DNA of 64,000 bases from Sambucus nigra. Its lineage: Eukaryota; Streptophyta; Magnoliopsida; Dipsacales; Adoxaceae. The DNA lies in NCBI GenBank assembly GCA_949130495.1, contig OX422217.1, positions 542,133,137-542,197,136 of the forward strand, given 5' to 3'. A program made the position numbers and the translations under genes. Positions within the stretch are counted from its first letter, which is position 1, and each line of letters starts with the position of its first letter. Of this stretch, positions 47,909 to 59,432 are shown piece after piece. Under the pieces are notes generated by a model, which made no database searches, was not told the DNA's origin, and saw only the letters and a list, made by a program, of their open reading frames with translations.

Positions 47909-50900
47909 ATGGCAGATAATCCAGAATCCAGTAATCGAAATGCTGGAAATGCTGGAAACCCTCCAAATCCATCTGCACCTCCAGATCTGGCTGGAATTAT
48001 GACGAATCTGGCTGAAGGACAAACCGCCATGCAAGAAACAATGAGGCAACTCATTCAAACTCTTCACGGTGGTGCACCTACCCATTAAAGGCAAAGGAGT
48101 GATCGTGGGCAATCGCGATCCAGGCGTACTGGGTCATATCGTAATGAAGAATCTAATGATTTTTCTTATCAACCTGGGCGAACTTCATCGATACGGGCTA
48201 CGGATACAGATCAACATATCACTCTCTCTCCGGAGAGAACCAGCGCCCTGGAAAGATTAAGCAGGGTGTCTCCTTTCAGTCGGTTAGGACCAAGGAGAAA
48301 TATGAGTCCACCTAGAGCCCCATCGAGAAGCTTTCGACCACCATCAGGTCTGAGAGAAGGATCAGCACAATCACGACCAGCTACTCGTCGAGATAGATCT
48401 CAGGAAGCTATGTTAGAACAATCAATTGCTCGAACTAAGCGACCCGAGGAAGGAAATGAAGCATGGAAAGGTTCCATTCATCGATTGGAGGATAGACTTG
48501 GAGAAATGTCTAAAGAAAGGAATCCCTTACAGAGAACTTTTGTTCAAGGGACACCTTTTATGCAGGCCATTGTGAATTTTCCTACACCATCGAAATTCAA
48601 AGCACCTATAGTGACCCCTAAGTATGATGGAAAGACAGATCATGTTCTTCATATAGAACAATACCAAGCTGCTGCCGATATATATGCCGTCCCCGGCGAG
48701 ATGAGGTGTAGAGCATTCTCAGGAACTCTTACCGGATCTGCACAGATATGGTACAACAATCTTCCTCGAGGTAAGATCTCGACTTTTATTCAGTTAGCCG
48801 AGTTGTTCATTGGAAATTTCTGTTTTGGAGCAAAGTCGGTAAAGCAAGTAGCGCACTTGTTAAGTGTTAGACAAAAATCAGGTGAGAGTACTAGAGATTA
48901 CATAACTCGTTTCAATAACGAGAAGTTGGAAGTCATAGATTACGAAGAAAAGACAGCGATCACTGCTTTGATGAGTGGATTGCTGCCTAACAAGTTATAC
49001 TACACTTTGGCCAAAGATACACCTAAAACTATGTCGGAGTTGATGGCAAAAGCGGCCAAAATCATGAACGCCGAGGAGGCTATGGCTGCGAAGAAAAATA
49101 TGGATAAAGAAACCAAGGTGGAGGTTGACAAATCTAAGAGGAAAGAGCAAAAAGGTAATGGTGGTGACAAGCACTCCAAGAATAATAGGACGTCATGGGA
49201 AGTCTTGAAGAAATACGATAATTATACTCCATTGAAAATGGGTATTAATCATGTTTTGGAAGAAATCAAGAATAACGAAGAAATCAAGTGGCCAGTTAAA
49301 CTGAGGACCAATCCTGACCTGAGGAATAGGGCCAAATATTGCAAATTCCATAAAGATCATGGCCATAAAACCAAAAATTACATAGCCCTTCAGAGCGAGA
49401 TTGAGATGCTCATCCGAAGAGGAAAGTTGTCAAAGTATGTAGATCGCAGAGGTGAAAGGAAGAATGATGATAGAACTAGAGACCGTTCCAGATCTCCTCG
49501 TCGGACGGAGGAGAAAAAGAAAAGAGATCATGAAGATGATCCAGATGAAGACCCCGATCTTCCAAAAAAGCCAAGGCAGCCAGAACGAGAGGTATTTTCC
49601 ATACGTTTTGGGTCATTTGATTGTAATGTTATTACAGGAGGAGATGCTGGAGGGGGAGACCTTACTGCAGAAAGAAAGGCTTATCTCGGAGAGGCTCAAG
49701 CCTGCTCATATATTCAACGAATAAATCTTGCCGAGGATGATCGTCCGAGGAAGGTAAATAAAGAGAAGCTAGTTATTGGTTTTTCAAAAAATGATTTGGC
49801 AGGTGTTCTTTACCCTCACGACGATCCTTTGGTGATCAAAATGAGGATGAAAGATGTGGTGATTTCAAGGGTGTTGGTGGACAATGGTAGTTCGGCAGAC
49901 ATCATGTACTATTCATGCTTTGATAGCTTGAATTTGAAATTATCTCAATTGGAACATTATCACAAACCCCTTCTGGGTTTTGCTGGCGAGAAAGTTTTTC
50001 CACTTGGGACGATCAAGTTGGACATATTCATTGGAACTTGGCCTGCTTGTCGAACAGAAAGAATACGCTTCTTTGTGATGGACAAGAATGTGCAGTCAGC
50101 CTACAACATCATCATGGGAAGAGTTGGTTTGAAGAAGTTCGAAGCAGTTCCATCTACAGTGCATCAATGCTTAAAATTCCCAACAAACTTCGGAGTAGGA
50201 GTTGTGAAAGGTGATCAAAAAATAGCTCGAGAATGCTATTATTCATCTGCCGAGCAAGAGGAGCTTGAGGAATCAAGGAAAAAGACTACTACCTACCAGG
50301 TGGAGGAAGGTACAGAAATTGAAACTCTTGATCCCAGGGATGAATCCCAACTTGTAAAAGGACAGGTGGTAGAATCTACAGAAAATGTTATTCTGGACGA
50401 GGAGCACCCTGAACGAGTAACCCAGATAGGTTCGTCGTTGGATGCTTCAATAAAACATAAGTTGATAACTTTCTTGAGAAATAGGAAGAATACTTTTGCA
50501 TGGAGTCACGAAGACATGCCAGGAATAGATCCAAACTTCTTATGTCATGAACTCAATGTGAATAAGGAGATCAAGCCTGTGAAGCAGAGAAGAAGAGTGT
50601 TTAGTCCCGAGAAGAATCAGGCCATACAAGAGGAGGTCGAGAAGCTCCAGAAAGCCCAATTCATTGAAGCTGTGAAATATCCAGACTGGTTAGCAAATGT
50701 GGTGATGGTAAAGAAGAAGAATAATAAATGGAGAATGTGTGTTGATTTCACTGATCTCAACAAAGCATGCCCGAAAGATCATTTTCCATTGCCCAAAATA
50801 GACCAACTAGTGGATGCTACTTCGGGACATGAGCTGCTCAGCTTCATGGATGCATATTCTAGCTACAACCAGATCAAAATGAAACCTGAAGACAGGGAAA

Positions 50901-53803
50901 GTACTTCTTTTATTACCCCAAGGGGAACTTATTGTTATAATGTCATGCCTTTTGGTTTAAAAAATGCAGGTGCAACATATCAGCGACTGATGAAAAAGGT
51001 TTTTGCCGAACAAATCAGTTGCAACATGGAAATCTATGTCGACGATATGCTAATAAGAAGCAAGAAAGATGATGATCATCTAGTTGACTTAGGTCAGACC
51101 TTTGATCAACTAGATAAATACCAAATGAAGCTCAACTCGACGAAGTGCGCCTTTGGAGTACGAGAAGGAATGTTCCTCGGATACATCGTCAACCAACGAG
51201 GAATTGAGGCAAATCCAGAAAAGATCAAAGCTCTTTTAGGGCTGCGATCCCCAACGACGAAGAAAGAAGTGCAGAGTCTTACAGGACGAGTTGCAGCACT
51301 CAACAGATTTATGTCCCGAGCAACTGATAAATGCCTCCCATTCTTCAAAACACTTCGAAAAACTTTTGAGTGGACTGAGGAATGTGAGAAGGCCTTTCAA
51401 GACTTGAAAAAGTATTTGGGAGCACCTCCATTGTTGTCCAGGCCAATAACAGGAGAGAAGTTATACTTGTATCTGGCAGTATCAGAGAATGCAGTTAGTT
51501 CAGCATTGATCAGATTGGAGAATGGAGTCCAGAAACCAATCTATTACACAAGTAAAGCTTTCCGAGGTGCGAAAATCAGGTACCCAAAGCTAGAGAAATT
51601 GGCATTGTCATTAATTGAAGCAAGTAGAAGAATGAGGCCATATTTCCAGGCCCATACCATCGTCATTTATACCGACATGCCATTGAGGCAAGCCCTTCAT
51701 AAGCCAGAAAAGTCAGGAAGACTGATGTACTGGGCAATAGAGCTCGGAGAATATGATATTGTGTATGAACCCAGATCATCATTGAAAGGGCAGGCTGTAG
51801 CAGATTTTATAGCAGAGTTTACATATCCTGATACCCCCGAGGAACAAAAGTTGCTCGCTGACCAACCTGTGGATGTTACAGGATCAACAGACATAAATCC
51901 AGACCAACTCCGGTTGGTAAAAGGACTTGTGGATGTAGAAGGATCATCAAATTCAAACTCAGACCAGCTCCGGTTGGTAAAAGAGCGAGAAAAGATGATC
52001 GACGAGGAGCGAAAAGTGTCAGGGGAGGATGAAAAGAAGCAACAAATATTTCACCGAGGAACTCTATCAGATAAGGAATTTGAAGACGGGTTACCCATAT
52101 GGAGATTATATGTAGATGGCTCATCTTGCACAGCAGGTTCTGGGGCAGGAATTGTTTTAAATACTCCAGACGAGATTGACATGGAATATGCTTTGCGATT
52201 CCAATTCAAAGCCTCCAATAATGAGGCTGAGTATGAGGCCATGATAGCAGGTCTTAATTTATCAAAGATTATGGAAGCGCAACAAGTGATGGTATTCAGT
52301 GATTCTCAATTGATTGTGAATCAGATGATGGGAACATATGCAGTTAAAGGAGAACTAATGGTCAAGTATCATGCAAAGGTGATGGAATTGTTGGCAGAAT
52401 TTGATGCCATTCAGTTGATCAGAATACCCAGAATAGAAAATGCACAAGCATACGTACTGCCCTGACTAGCATCAGCTACTCGTACCAAGCTACGAAGAAC
52501 AATACCAATTGAAGTACTGGAAAGTCGGAGCATAGATGAAAACCTGACGATGAATGTTATTACCCTTGATTTAGGACCGTCTTGGATGGATCCCATCAGG
52601 GCATATATTGAAGAAGGAGAATTGCCAGAGGACAAGCTCGCGGCAAAGAAATTGAAGTATAAAGCTGCTCGGTATGTATTAACTAATGGTATTTTATATA
52701 GACGAGGAATTATGGCAGGTTTGTAGAGATGTGTACATCCCTCCGAGGTGAAAGAATTGATTGAAGAAATCCATGAAGGGTCTTGTGGAGCTCATGTAGC
52801 AGGTCGAACACTTTTACAAAGGGTAATGACTCAAGGATACTATTGGCCGACGATGAGGGCTGATTGTATAGCCTATGCTAAGAAATGTGACAAGTGCCAA
52901 CGTTTTTCCTCTATCCGACGAACTCCACAAGCATTGTTGACACCAATAACTTCCCCTTGGCCATTTGCCATGTGGGGAATTGATTTGGTTGGACCACTGC
53001 CGACCACCCGAGGAAGATTCAAGTACCTCGTCGTTGCAGTGGACTATTTTACTAAGTGGGTAGAAGCTGAGCCGCTTATTGATATGACATACGTGAAGGT
53101 ATACCAGTTCGTTTGGAAGAATATCATCTGTCGATATGGTCTCCCTCATGCCTTCATCACAGACCATGGAACCCAATTTGATAACGAGGAATTTGCTGCC
53201 TATTGTCATCAGTCGAACATTTTGAAGGTTCATTCAGCACCAGGCCATCCTCAAAGCAATGGACAGACTGAAGTGACGAATAGAACACTTCTAAATGGTT
53301 TGAAGAAAAGGCTAAGTGAAGCTAAAGCTAACTGGATTAATGAGCTACAATCAGTATTGTGGGCTTACCGAACAACTCCCCGAGCAGCGACTGGAGAATC
53401 ACCATATATGCTGGCATTTGGAAGTGAGGCTGTAATACCTGCCGAGTTGGGTCTTCCAACGCATAGAGTACTGAATTTCAATTCTCCTGTCAGTGACTTG
53501 ATGAGAAGACTGGATTTGGATATGCTCGAGGAGGTCAGAGAAGAGGCAGCCATTAGGAATGCTGCTTATCAACAACGAACAGCTCTTTTTTACAACAAAA
53601 GGGTGAGGAAATGCGATTTAAAGGAAGGAGATTACGTGCTAAAGAAGGTAATTCAGAAGCACAATAAATTGGAGGCAAACTGGCATGGGCCTTACCGAGT
53701 TACAAAAGTTGTTCAACCAGGAACCTACCGAATAGCAACTCTAGAAGGAGAAGAATTCAAGAATGCTTGGAATGCTGAACACCTTCGCAAGTATTATCAA
53801 TGA
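47909..53803 (+). pseudogene. E4 gag-pol polyprotein (about 1,964 codons, three stop codons, no frameshift)
   Basis: ATG 47909 (MADNPESSNRNAG). Stops at 48086-48088 (TAA), 52463-52465 (TGA) and 52724-52726 (TAG) are the only breaks. Domains by residue: gag about 250-400; knuckle about 477-490, whose last Cys is Tyr here (TAC at 49379); protease VDNGSSADIM about 655; RT about 925-1080 with YVDDM at 51035-51049; Ty3-type RNase H about 1175-1300; second RNase H with LYVDGSSCTAGSGAGIV about 1395-1490; integrase about 1610-1965 with zinc region, GIDLVGPLP, TDHGTQFDN, PQSNGQTEVTNR. Dual RNase H marks the Tat lineage. Confidence 0.9.
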
Positions 53804-54803
53804 TGTAAAATGTACAACGGTTCCATCAATATGAATAAAACGATGATGTTTTCACCATTTTCCTCTCCTTTGTTTGAAAGTTTTTCGGGGAATACTAGTG
53901 TTGTACACTACGCTGCTCGACAGCAAAAAGAAGACGATAGTTCGAAAGAACCAAAAATTATACTCCTTTGGTTAGGAGGCGTACACTAGCGTGACCAACT
54001 AAGGTTGGTAAGATAACTAGTGGACAGATAGTTCGAAAGAACCAAAAAATATACTCCTTTGGTTAGGAGGCATATACTAGCGTGACCAAATAAGGTTGGT
54101 AAGATAACTAGTGGACAGATAGTTCGAAAGAACCAAAAAATATACTCCTTTGGTTAGGAGGCGTACACTAGCGTGATCAACTAAGGTTGGTAAGATAACT
54201 AGTGGACAAGATAGTTCGAAAGAACCTGATAGTTCAATAATCAACTACGGTTGAGGGAAGAACAATATTAGTTGATTTGAAAATATGCTCTCACATTCCA
54301 ATTTATGTTGGTCGGGAGGTAAGATTATTACAAAAGTTCTTCAAAAATACAAAAATTCTAAACTGAACCAAATATAGTTGGTCGGTGATCAAAACCCACT
54401 AATTGTAGTTGGTCGACGAGGATAAATTATTGACCTTGGTTGGTCGGACACACCTTATGAACATTTGATGAACCAAATATGGCTGGTCGGAGATAAAAAC
54501 CCATCAACTGTAGTTGGTCGACAAACACAATCTAACAACCTTGGTTGGTTGGAAACATTTTGAACATTTTATACTCATTACTTTATTATTAAGTGATTGA
54601 GCAAACTTGATACTTGTAACTTTTTATTAAGTTGGTCGATGAACAACAATATTGTTATCTTTTTAACTTATACATATGCACAGATGTAGAGCATTTTACA
54701 AGACAATAGCAATACAGATTTGCAAACAGAAGATGAAAGTCTTTCATTAAAATCAAAATAAATTACAAGCTACATATATGTGCTAACTGTTACATTGAAA
54801 AAC
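53804..54803. other. E4 3' untranslated region between convergent genes
   Basis: No coding sequence. Holds the 91 bp repeats and, to about 54560, further degenerate GTTGGTCG-type palindromes related to the 54 bp repeat of E3. Confidence 0.7.
53939..54230. repeat. 91 bp tandem repeat, about 3.2 units, E4
   Basis: Units start TAGTTCGAAAGAACC at 53939, 54030 and 54121 and a partial one follows. Each contains CTCCTTTGGTTAGGAGG (an inverted repeat) and GACCAACTAAGGTTGGT. Confidence 0.92.
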
Positions 54804-56132
54804 CTATTCTATTGGTTTCTTTCCTTTAGCTTTTGAAACAGGCTCCTCGCCAGCAGGAGGATCCTCCAGGCAAAGAGGAGAATTGATGAAATTAATATCT
54901 CTGAGCATTCTGACGTTCATCACAGAAGGTGTATCCAAGAGATGCTCGGGACGAGATAATTCAGTCTGAGAATGAAGACTATAGTCACCAAGATATTTTG
55001 AAATTAAACTCCGAGGAATGGAACGAGCTGGGATCCATTCCATGTCCAATTTGAAAGGTGGCACAGGCAAGTCTAGTAACCCTGGAGCATGATAATCCCA
55101 TAAAAAATGCCCTTGCTCCAATTTTAGTACACCCAAGGCGTTCAACCACCCCTGCTTATAACCTTCATTATTGGCATGTTCAATACGAGCATCTAAATGA
55201 ACAAGGGCTTCATTGTATCCTGCCATCCAAAATTCCCTGGGCTGTTTATGGAATTGGAAGGTTAATCTATCCAATTGTTCGTGAAGGTTCCTGGGAAAAA
55301 CATCTTTATCATTCAAAGCAGACTTCGTCGCAGTAAGTTGATCTTCCAAAGATAGGTTTTTCTTGGACATTTTAGATAAAGCCCGAACTTTGGCGTTCAA
55401 TTGGAATGCTTGAGTTTCCAAAGTAGACTGAGTGCGAGCTTCTTCAACATTACGGCTGAAAACTCTTGATCGACTCCGAGCAGGTGGTGAATTTTGCTCC
55501 TCGACAACATTTTGAATAGCTCTTCCTCTCCCCCGAGACCCTCTTCCTCGTCCCCGAGCAGTCACAGGAATAACAGATCTTCTTAAGTTATCCAATTCTT
55601 GCCTTAATTTGGAATTCTCAACCTCTAAGAACGAGAAACCTTCATCGGTAACTTGTACTAAAGCAGTGGAAGATGACGCTGCAGATTCATACTGTGCCAG
55701 CTTTTTCTGCAAATTATTGTTCTCTTGTTCCAGCAACTCAGCAATCTGCCTGCAGGCCTCAACTTCACCTTTTAGAGTTCTCTCCCTAACATCGTATCCA
55801 GCAAGGATCTTTTTATGGCCTGTTTCAGAAGAAAGCTGTTGATATCTATTTTCATACTCCTTGTGCAGCAAAGCAGTCGATTCATTGTGTTGATGTTGTA
55901 GATCTTCTAAGGTACAATGAAGTTCCTCGATCAATTCATAGTAGGCCACGTTGTTGGCCACACCTCGGTCGAGTAAATCCTTCAAGTACCGATAAGCCTC
56001 AATTGCTTGTTCTGAAGCATCATGGCCAAGGATGTCAGCAATTTCTGATACACTCAAATTTGTATGACCTGCTTTATAATATTCATGGCATTGCTGCATC
56101 AGCTTTGTGTCATGTGCAGATATCAGTTCCAT
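54804..56132 (-). CDS. aORF2 of E4: intact antisense-module coiled-coil protein, 442 aa
   Basis: Open from ATG 56132 (MELISAHDTKLMQQ) to the stop at 54804; the frame can start three codons earlier at a GTG or splice site. The E3 copy has ATG at that earlier place. Residues 1-60 are a helical, His/Cys-containing start; about 66-190 is heptad-rich coiled coil; about 195-210 is an Arg/Gly tract (ARGRGRGSRGRGRA), often RNA-binding; the C-terminal 150 residues are conserved with E3 (QFHKQPREFWMAGYNEAL, PVPPFKLDMEWIPARS, KYLGDY). No signal peptide or membrane segment. It faces gag-pol head-on. Family not recognised; function unknown. Confidence 0.75.
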   Translation of the reverse strand: MELISAHDTKLMQQCHEYYKAGHTNLSVSEIADILGHDASEQAIEAYRYLKDLLDRGVANNVAYYELIEELHCTLEDLQHQHNESTALLHKEYENRYQQLSSETGHKKILAGYDVRERTLKGEVEACRQIAELLEQENNNLQKKLAQYESAASSSTALVQVTDEGFSFLEVENSKLRQELDNLRRSVIPVTARGRGRGSRGRGRAIQNVVEEQNSPPARSRSRVFSRNVEEARTQSTLETQAFQLNAKVRALSKMSKKNLSLEDQLTATKSALNDKDVFPRNLHEQLDRLTFQFHKQPREFWMAGYNEALVHLDARIEHANNEGYKQGWLNALGVLKLEQGHFLWDYHAPGLLDLPVPPFKLDMEWIPARSIPRSLISKYLGDYSLHSQTELSRPEHLLDTPSVMNVRMLRDINFINSPLCLEDPPAGEEPVSKAKGKKPIE

Positions 56133-56284
56133 TCTAGCCACAAACTAATGATGAAAAGAAGACAACAGTCAACAAAAACAAATCATCAACAACAGAGATG
56201 AACAAAGATGTATTTTATTAGATCACAAATGGATTACATTGTTTGATTACAAATAATGAAAGATAAAAATGATACCGAATAACT

Positions 56285-58463
56285 TCACACCTTTTCCTTG
56301 TCTCCCAAGACTTTCTCGGGAGGCTGGGACGAGGAGCTTGGTTGCTCGGTGGTAACAGCAACTTGATCAGCATGAGTTGAAATTTTCTCAGGAGGAGGAG
56401 GCATGGAAGAAATGTCCTCGTTGGCAGAAGATAGAGATGCAGGGACTTGATCACCGATGGCCATGGAAGATTCATCAGAGATATGATCATCTTCTTCTTC
56501 TTCCACAATTGGTGGGGGAGGACCAGGGAGGTGTAGCTGGAATAGCCCAGAGTCGTCCTTGATCTTTATTTCCTGCAGGGCAGCTACCCAGCCATCTCGG
56601 AAGTATTTCAACTTCCCGTATTAAACTTGGGATGTCATCGCAACAATCCCCTTGTCCCATCCTTTATCCCAGTCAGCGCTGAAGGATTTTTTAACTGCGA
56701 GCTTTCTTTTCAGTTTCTCCGAGGAGAGCTTCACATCCAATTCTTCCTTTTGGCCCTTGATATCCCGCAGGGCGGACAACTCTTCCCCTGCCTTTTTCAG
56801 CTTATCTTCACCTTCTCGGCCATCTTCACCTTCTCGGCCTTCTCGGCCTATCTTGGAGATCTCATCCATCTTATCTTGGAGATCTCATCCATCTTGGAGA
56901 TCTCATCCATCTTCACCTTCTCGGCCTCAACTATAGATAACTTTTTCTCCCATTCAGCTTTGTCCTCGTTATACTACTGACGAGAATCCTTCAAAGATTG
57001 GGTTAAACCCAGCAGAGCATCCTCTACACCGGACGAGGAGCTGGAAGCTTTAATAGCTTCGTCTTTCTTCACGATGTTGTTAAAACAATTCACCAGCTAA
57101 ACAAAGGAAAAAGTGACAGGTCAGTACAAAAATAAAAGTATTCAAAGAAAGAAAGGAAATTCAAAGTGTGAGAAATTTACTGAAGCAAGGTGACGAGTGG
57201 CTAGGGATGTCAGCATATCCCTAGAAATCTTTTCATCAATTCCTTGGACCTCGGGTATGATCCAAGTTTTTACCGAGCTCATGGCAGAGCTCGGAAGAAT
57301 GATGGTTGGAACACCAACACCACCAGCTGGTAGAGAAGAGATGGTTTTAGTCAGATTGGCAGTTTCAGCCACATTGACTGAGGACGATTTCCTCAATCTC
57401 CTCAAAGTAACTTCAGCAATTTCAACCAAGGAAGATCTCTTGGTCGGAGAGATAGCAGTCATCTCCACAGGAGCAACCTTCTTGCTCGGAGCCACTGGGG
57501 GCTTCTCGGCAGCTTTGGAAGGTGCAACATCCACCTTCTTAGTCCCCTCTGGGACATCAGTTTTGCTTTTCTTAGCCTCAGCAGCAGAAGTAGTGTCATC
57601 AAATAGAGCAGGAGGAGCTCTTTTCCTGCCCATTTACTGGCTCAAAGGAATATGAGATTCTGGATCAGAGTCCTCAGGAATTTGCACTGGATCACTAGAG
57701 CTGACCACAGGGCGAGCAGTAAAAGACGACGTATAGCTCTTGTACTGCAACAAGTATGAGGCAGACCTGATATGCTCGTCTGCAACCTTCTTATGCAAAC
57801 TCCAGATATGTTTTAATTGCCTTATATTAACTTCCGATTCCTTAGGAGTTTTTCTCTTGCTGTTAACTGCAAACAAAAACAATATGAAATGTCAATCATG
57901 CATTTATTCAAACATGATGAAGTCACAATTTCAAGAATAAAATAAAATGAAAATAACCTATCCCATTGCCATATGGGGGGGCATTTGGGACCTTCATACA
58001 CTCTGTCTCCGACTAAAGGAGCATGTTGCCAATTTTTGAAAACTAACCCATGTTCAAAATAATCCCTGTTGGCATCAGGGAGGTTGACTACTAAAGCTCT
58101 ATTCAAAAATCTAGTTTTTAAATAATAAACGTTGTCTAAAACAGCCCATCTATAGCAATACATAATCTCAGGAATTCCTATGCGAGTTCCATGAGTTTGA
58201 TTTAATTTATGCACCCCATTAACTATTCTCCATGTATTGGGGGCTACTTTTGCAGGAACAACATCGAAATTTTGGCAGAATTCTAAGCATAAAGAGTTGG
58301 GTGGAAAAGAAAATCCACACTCAGCAATAAAAAGGCTGGGGAACCAATGTCCCTCAGCCAAACGAAAATAATCAAAGGGCTCAGGAAGATTTTCCAGAGT
58401 TACCCAAGACGGAATAGAATAATCAGAACGGAATTTTTCAATAGATTCAATAATATAAACCAT
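56285..58463 (-). pseudogene. aORF1 of E4: antisense-module protein, three exons, broken
   Basis: ATG at 58463 (MVYIIESIEKF). Exons from GT..AG sites shared with E3: 58463-57958, 57866-57181, 57096-56285. Exon 1 holds the block VVPAKVAPNTWRIVNGV and TRFLNRALVVNLPDANRDYF, resembling the PF04195-type plant transposon protein. Exon 2 is Ser/Lys/Pro-rich; exon 3 is a coiled coil with GWDKG and a Pro/acidic tail. Breaks: one extra base in a C-run near 57975, a stop at about 57634, a stop near 56618, and a short internal duplication (CTTGGAGATCTCATCCAT, 56850-56930). Function unknown. Confidence 0.65.
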
Positions 58464-58881
58464 GGTGAATAAAAGAAGAAGGAAGAAGATCTTACAGGAA
58501 GAAAGGAGGTCTGTTGACAACGAACGAAAACAAGGATGAACGCACAAGAGAAAGAAAGACTGAAGAATTCGAAAAGCAAGAAAATTGCAAAAAGTAGAGG
58601 ATGGTATAATTATTTGGGAAGTTTAAATACTGTGCATTGGGAAATGGCGATAGAAATGATTACCAAAAAGAAACTATGGAACTTCCGGCGGCTAAAAGGA
58701 CAAAAAGGGCACAAAGATCGAAGCGCTCGTAAAAATTCGAAAAAAGGCGGATTCTGTGAATTTGGAAATAAATTCAAATACGATGCTCCTAAAACCCAGG
58801 AAGATCATTCAATATTTCCATATACCGAGAAAGAATGTTCCATACTCCTCAAAGTTCGAAATATGAAACATTGGGGGCTTC
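58464..58881 (-). promoter_or_regulatory. Upstream region of the E4 antisense module
   Basis: Minus-strand TATTTAAAC at 58630-58622, about 165 bp before the aORF1 ATG, as in E3. The polypurine tract (ACATTGGGGGCTTC, 58868-58881) lies at the far end. No other gene. Confidence 0.5.
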
Positions 58882-59427
58882 TATTGATACCAAAATTAAT
58901 ATGCTGATGTGGGCGAATAATACGAAGACATTTGTCAATCTACGTGGCACAATAACAACGAGGAATTTCATTTCCCCGACCAAGTCATGTTCCCTATGAG
59001 CCACGAGGACACACCGAGGAGCTTCAGCACTCCGAGGTACTCTAGCGCTCCGAGGAACTAAGGCGGTCCGAGCTGCATCTCGGCCGTAGCATAAACTGCC
59101 AGATAATCGACAGTTCAACCATTCATTGAATGTTTATCATCTTGACACACACGCTGCATTAAATGTATTACCCTTTCATATGTATATCATTTAATGTATC
59201 AACCCTTTCATGTACAGCCTAAGGGCTATAAATACCTTGTATCACCCTCATTCAAAGGGACCGGATTTTCTTGAAAGAACTTGTAATCGAGAATTCCCAA
59301 ACACTCAGCAATAACATAACAGTGGACGTAGGCCATTCTTATAAGGCTGAACCACTTTAAAAATCTTTGTCCCATTTTATTTATCTGTGATTGAATAATT
59401 AGAGCGATCTAATTTTTTACATCAACA
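58882..59427 (+). repeat. 3' LTR of E4
   Basis: 546 bp; starts TATTGATACC, so the terminal TG is mutated to TA. Ends ATCAACA before GTGTT. Confidence 0.93.
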
Positions 59428-59432
59428 GTGTT
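59428..59432. repeat. Target-site duplication of E4, right (GTGTT)
   Basis: Matches 47294-47298. Confidence 0.9.

Larger units (their letters stand above)
47299..59427 (+). mobile_element. E4: Tat-type Ty3/gypsy retrotransposon inserted in the PMD gene
   Basis: LTRs of 546 bp each, flanked by GTGTT; total 12,129 bp. Primer site TGGCGCCG at 47848, one gag-pol frame 47909-53803, tandem repeats, an antisense gene pair and a polypurine tract identical to E3. Same family as E3 (LTR starts, primer site, gag and aORFs all homologous) but clearly diverged and inserted in the opposite orientation. Confidence 0.93.
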
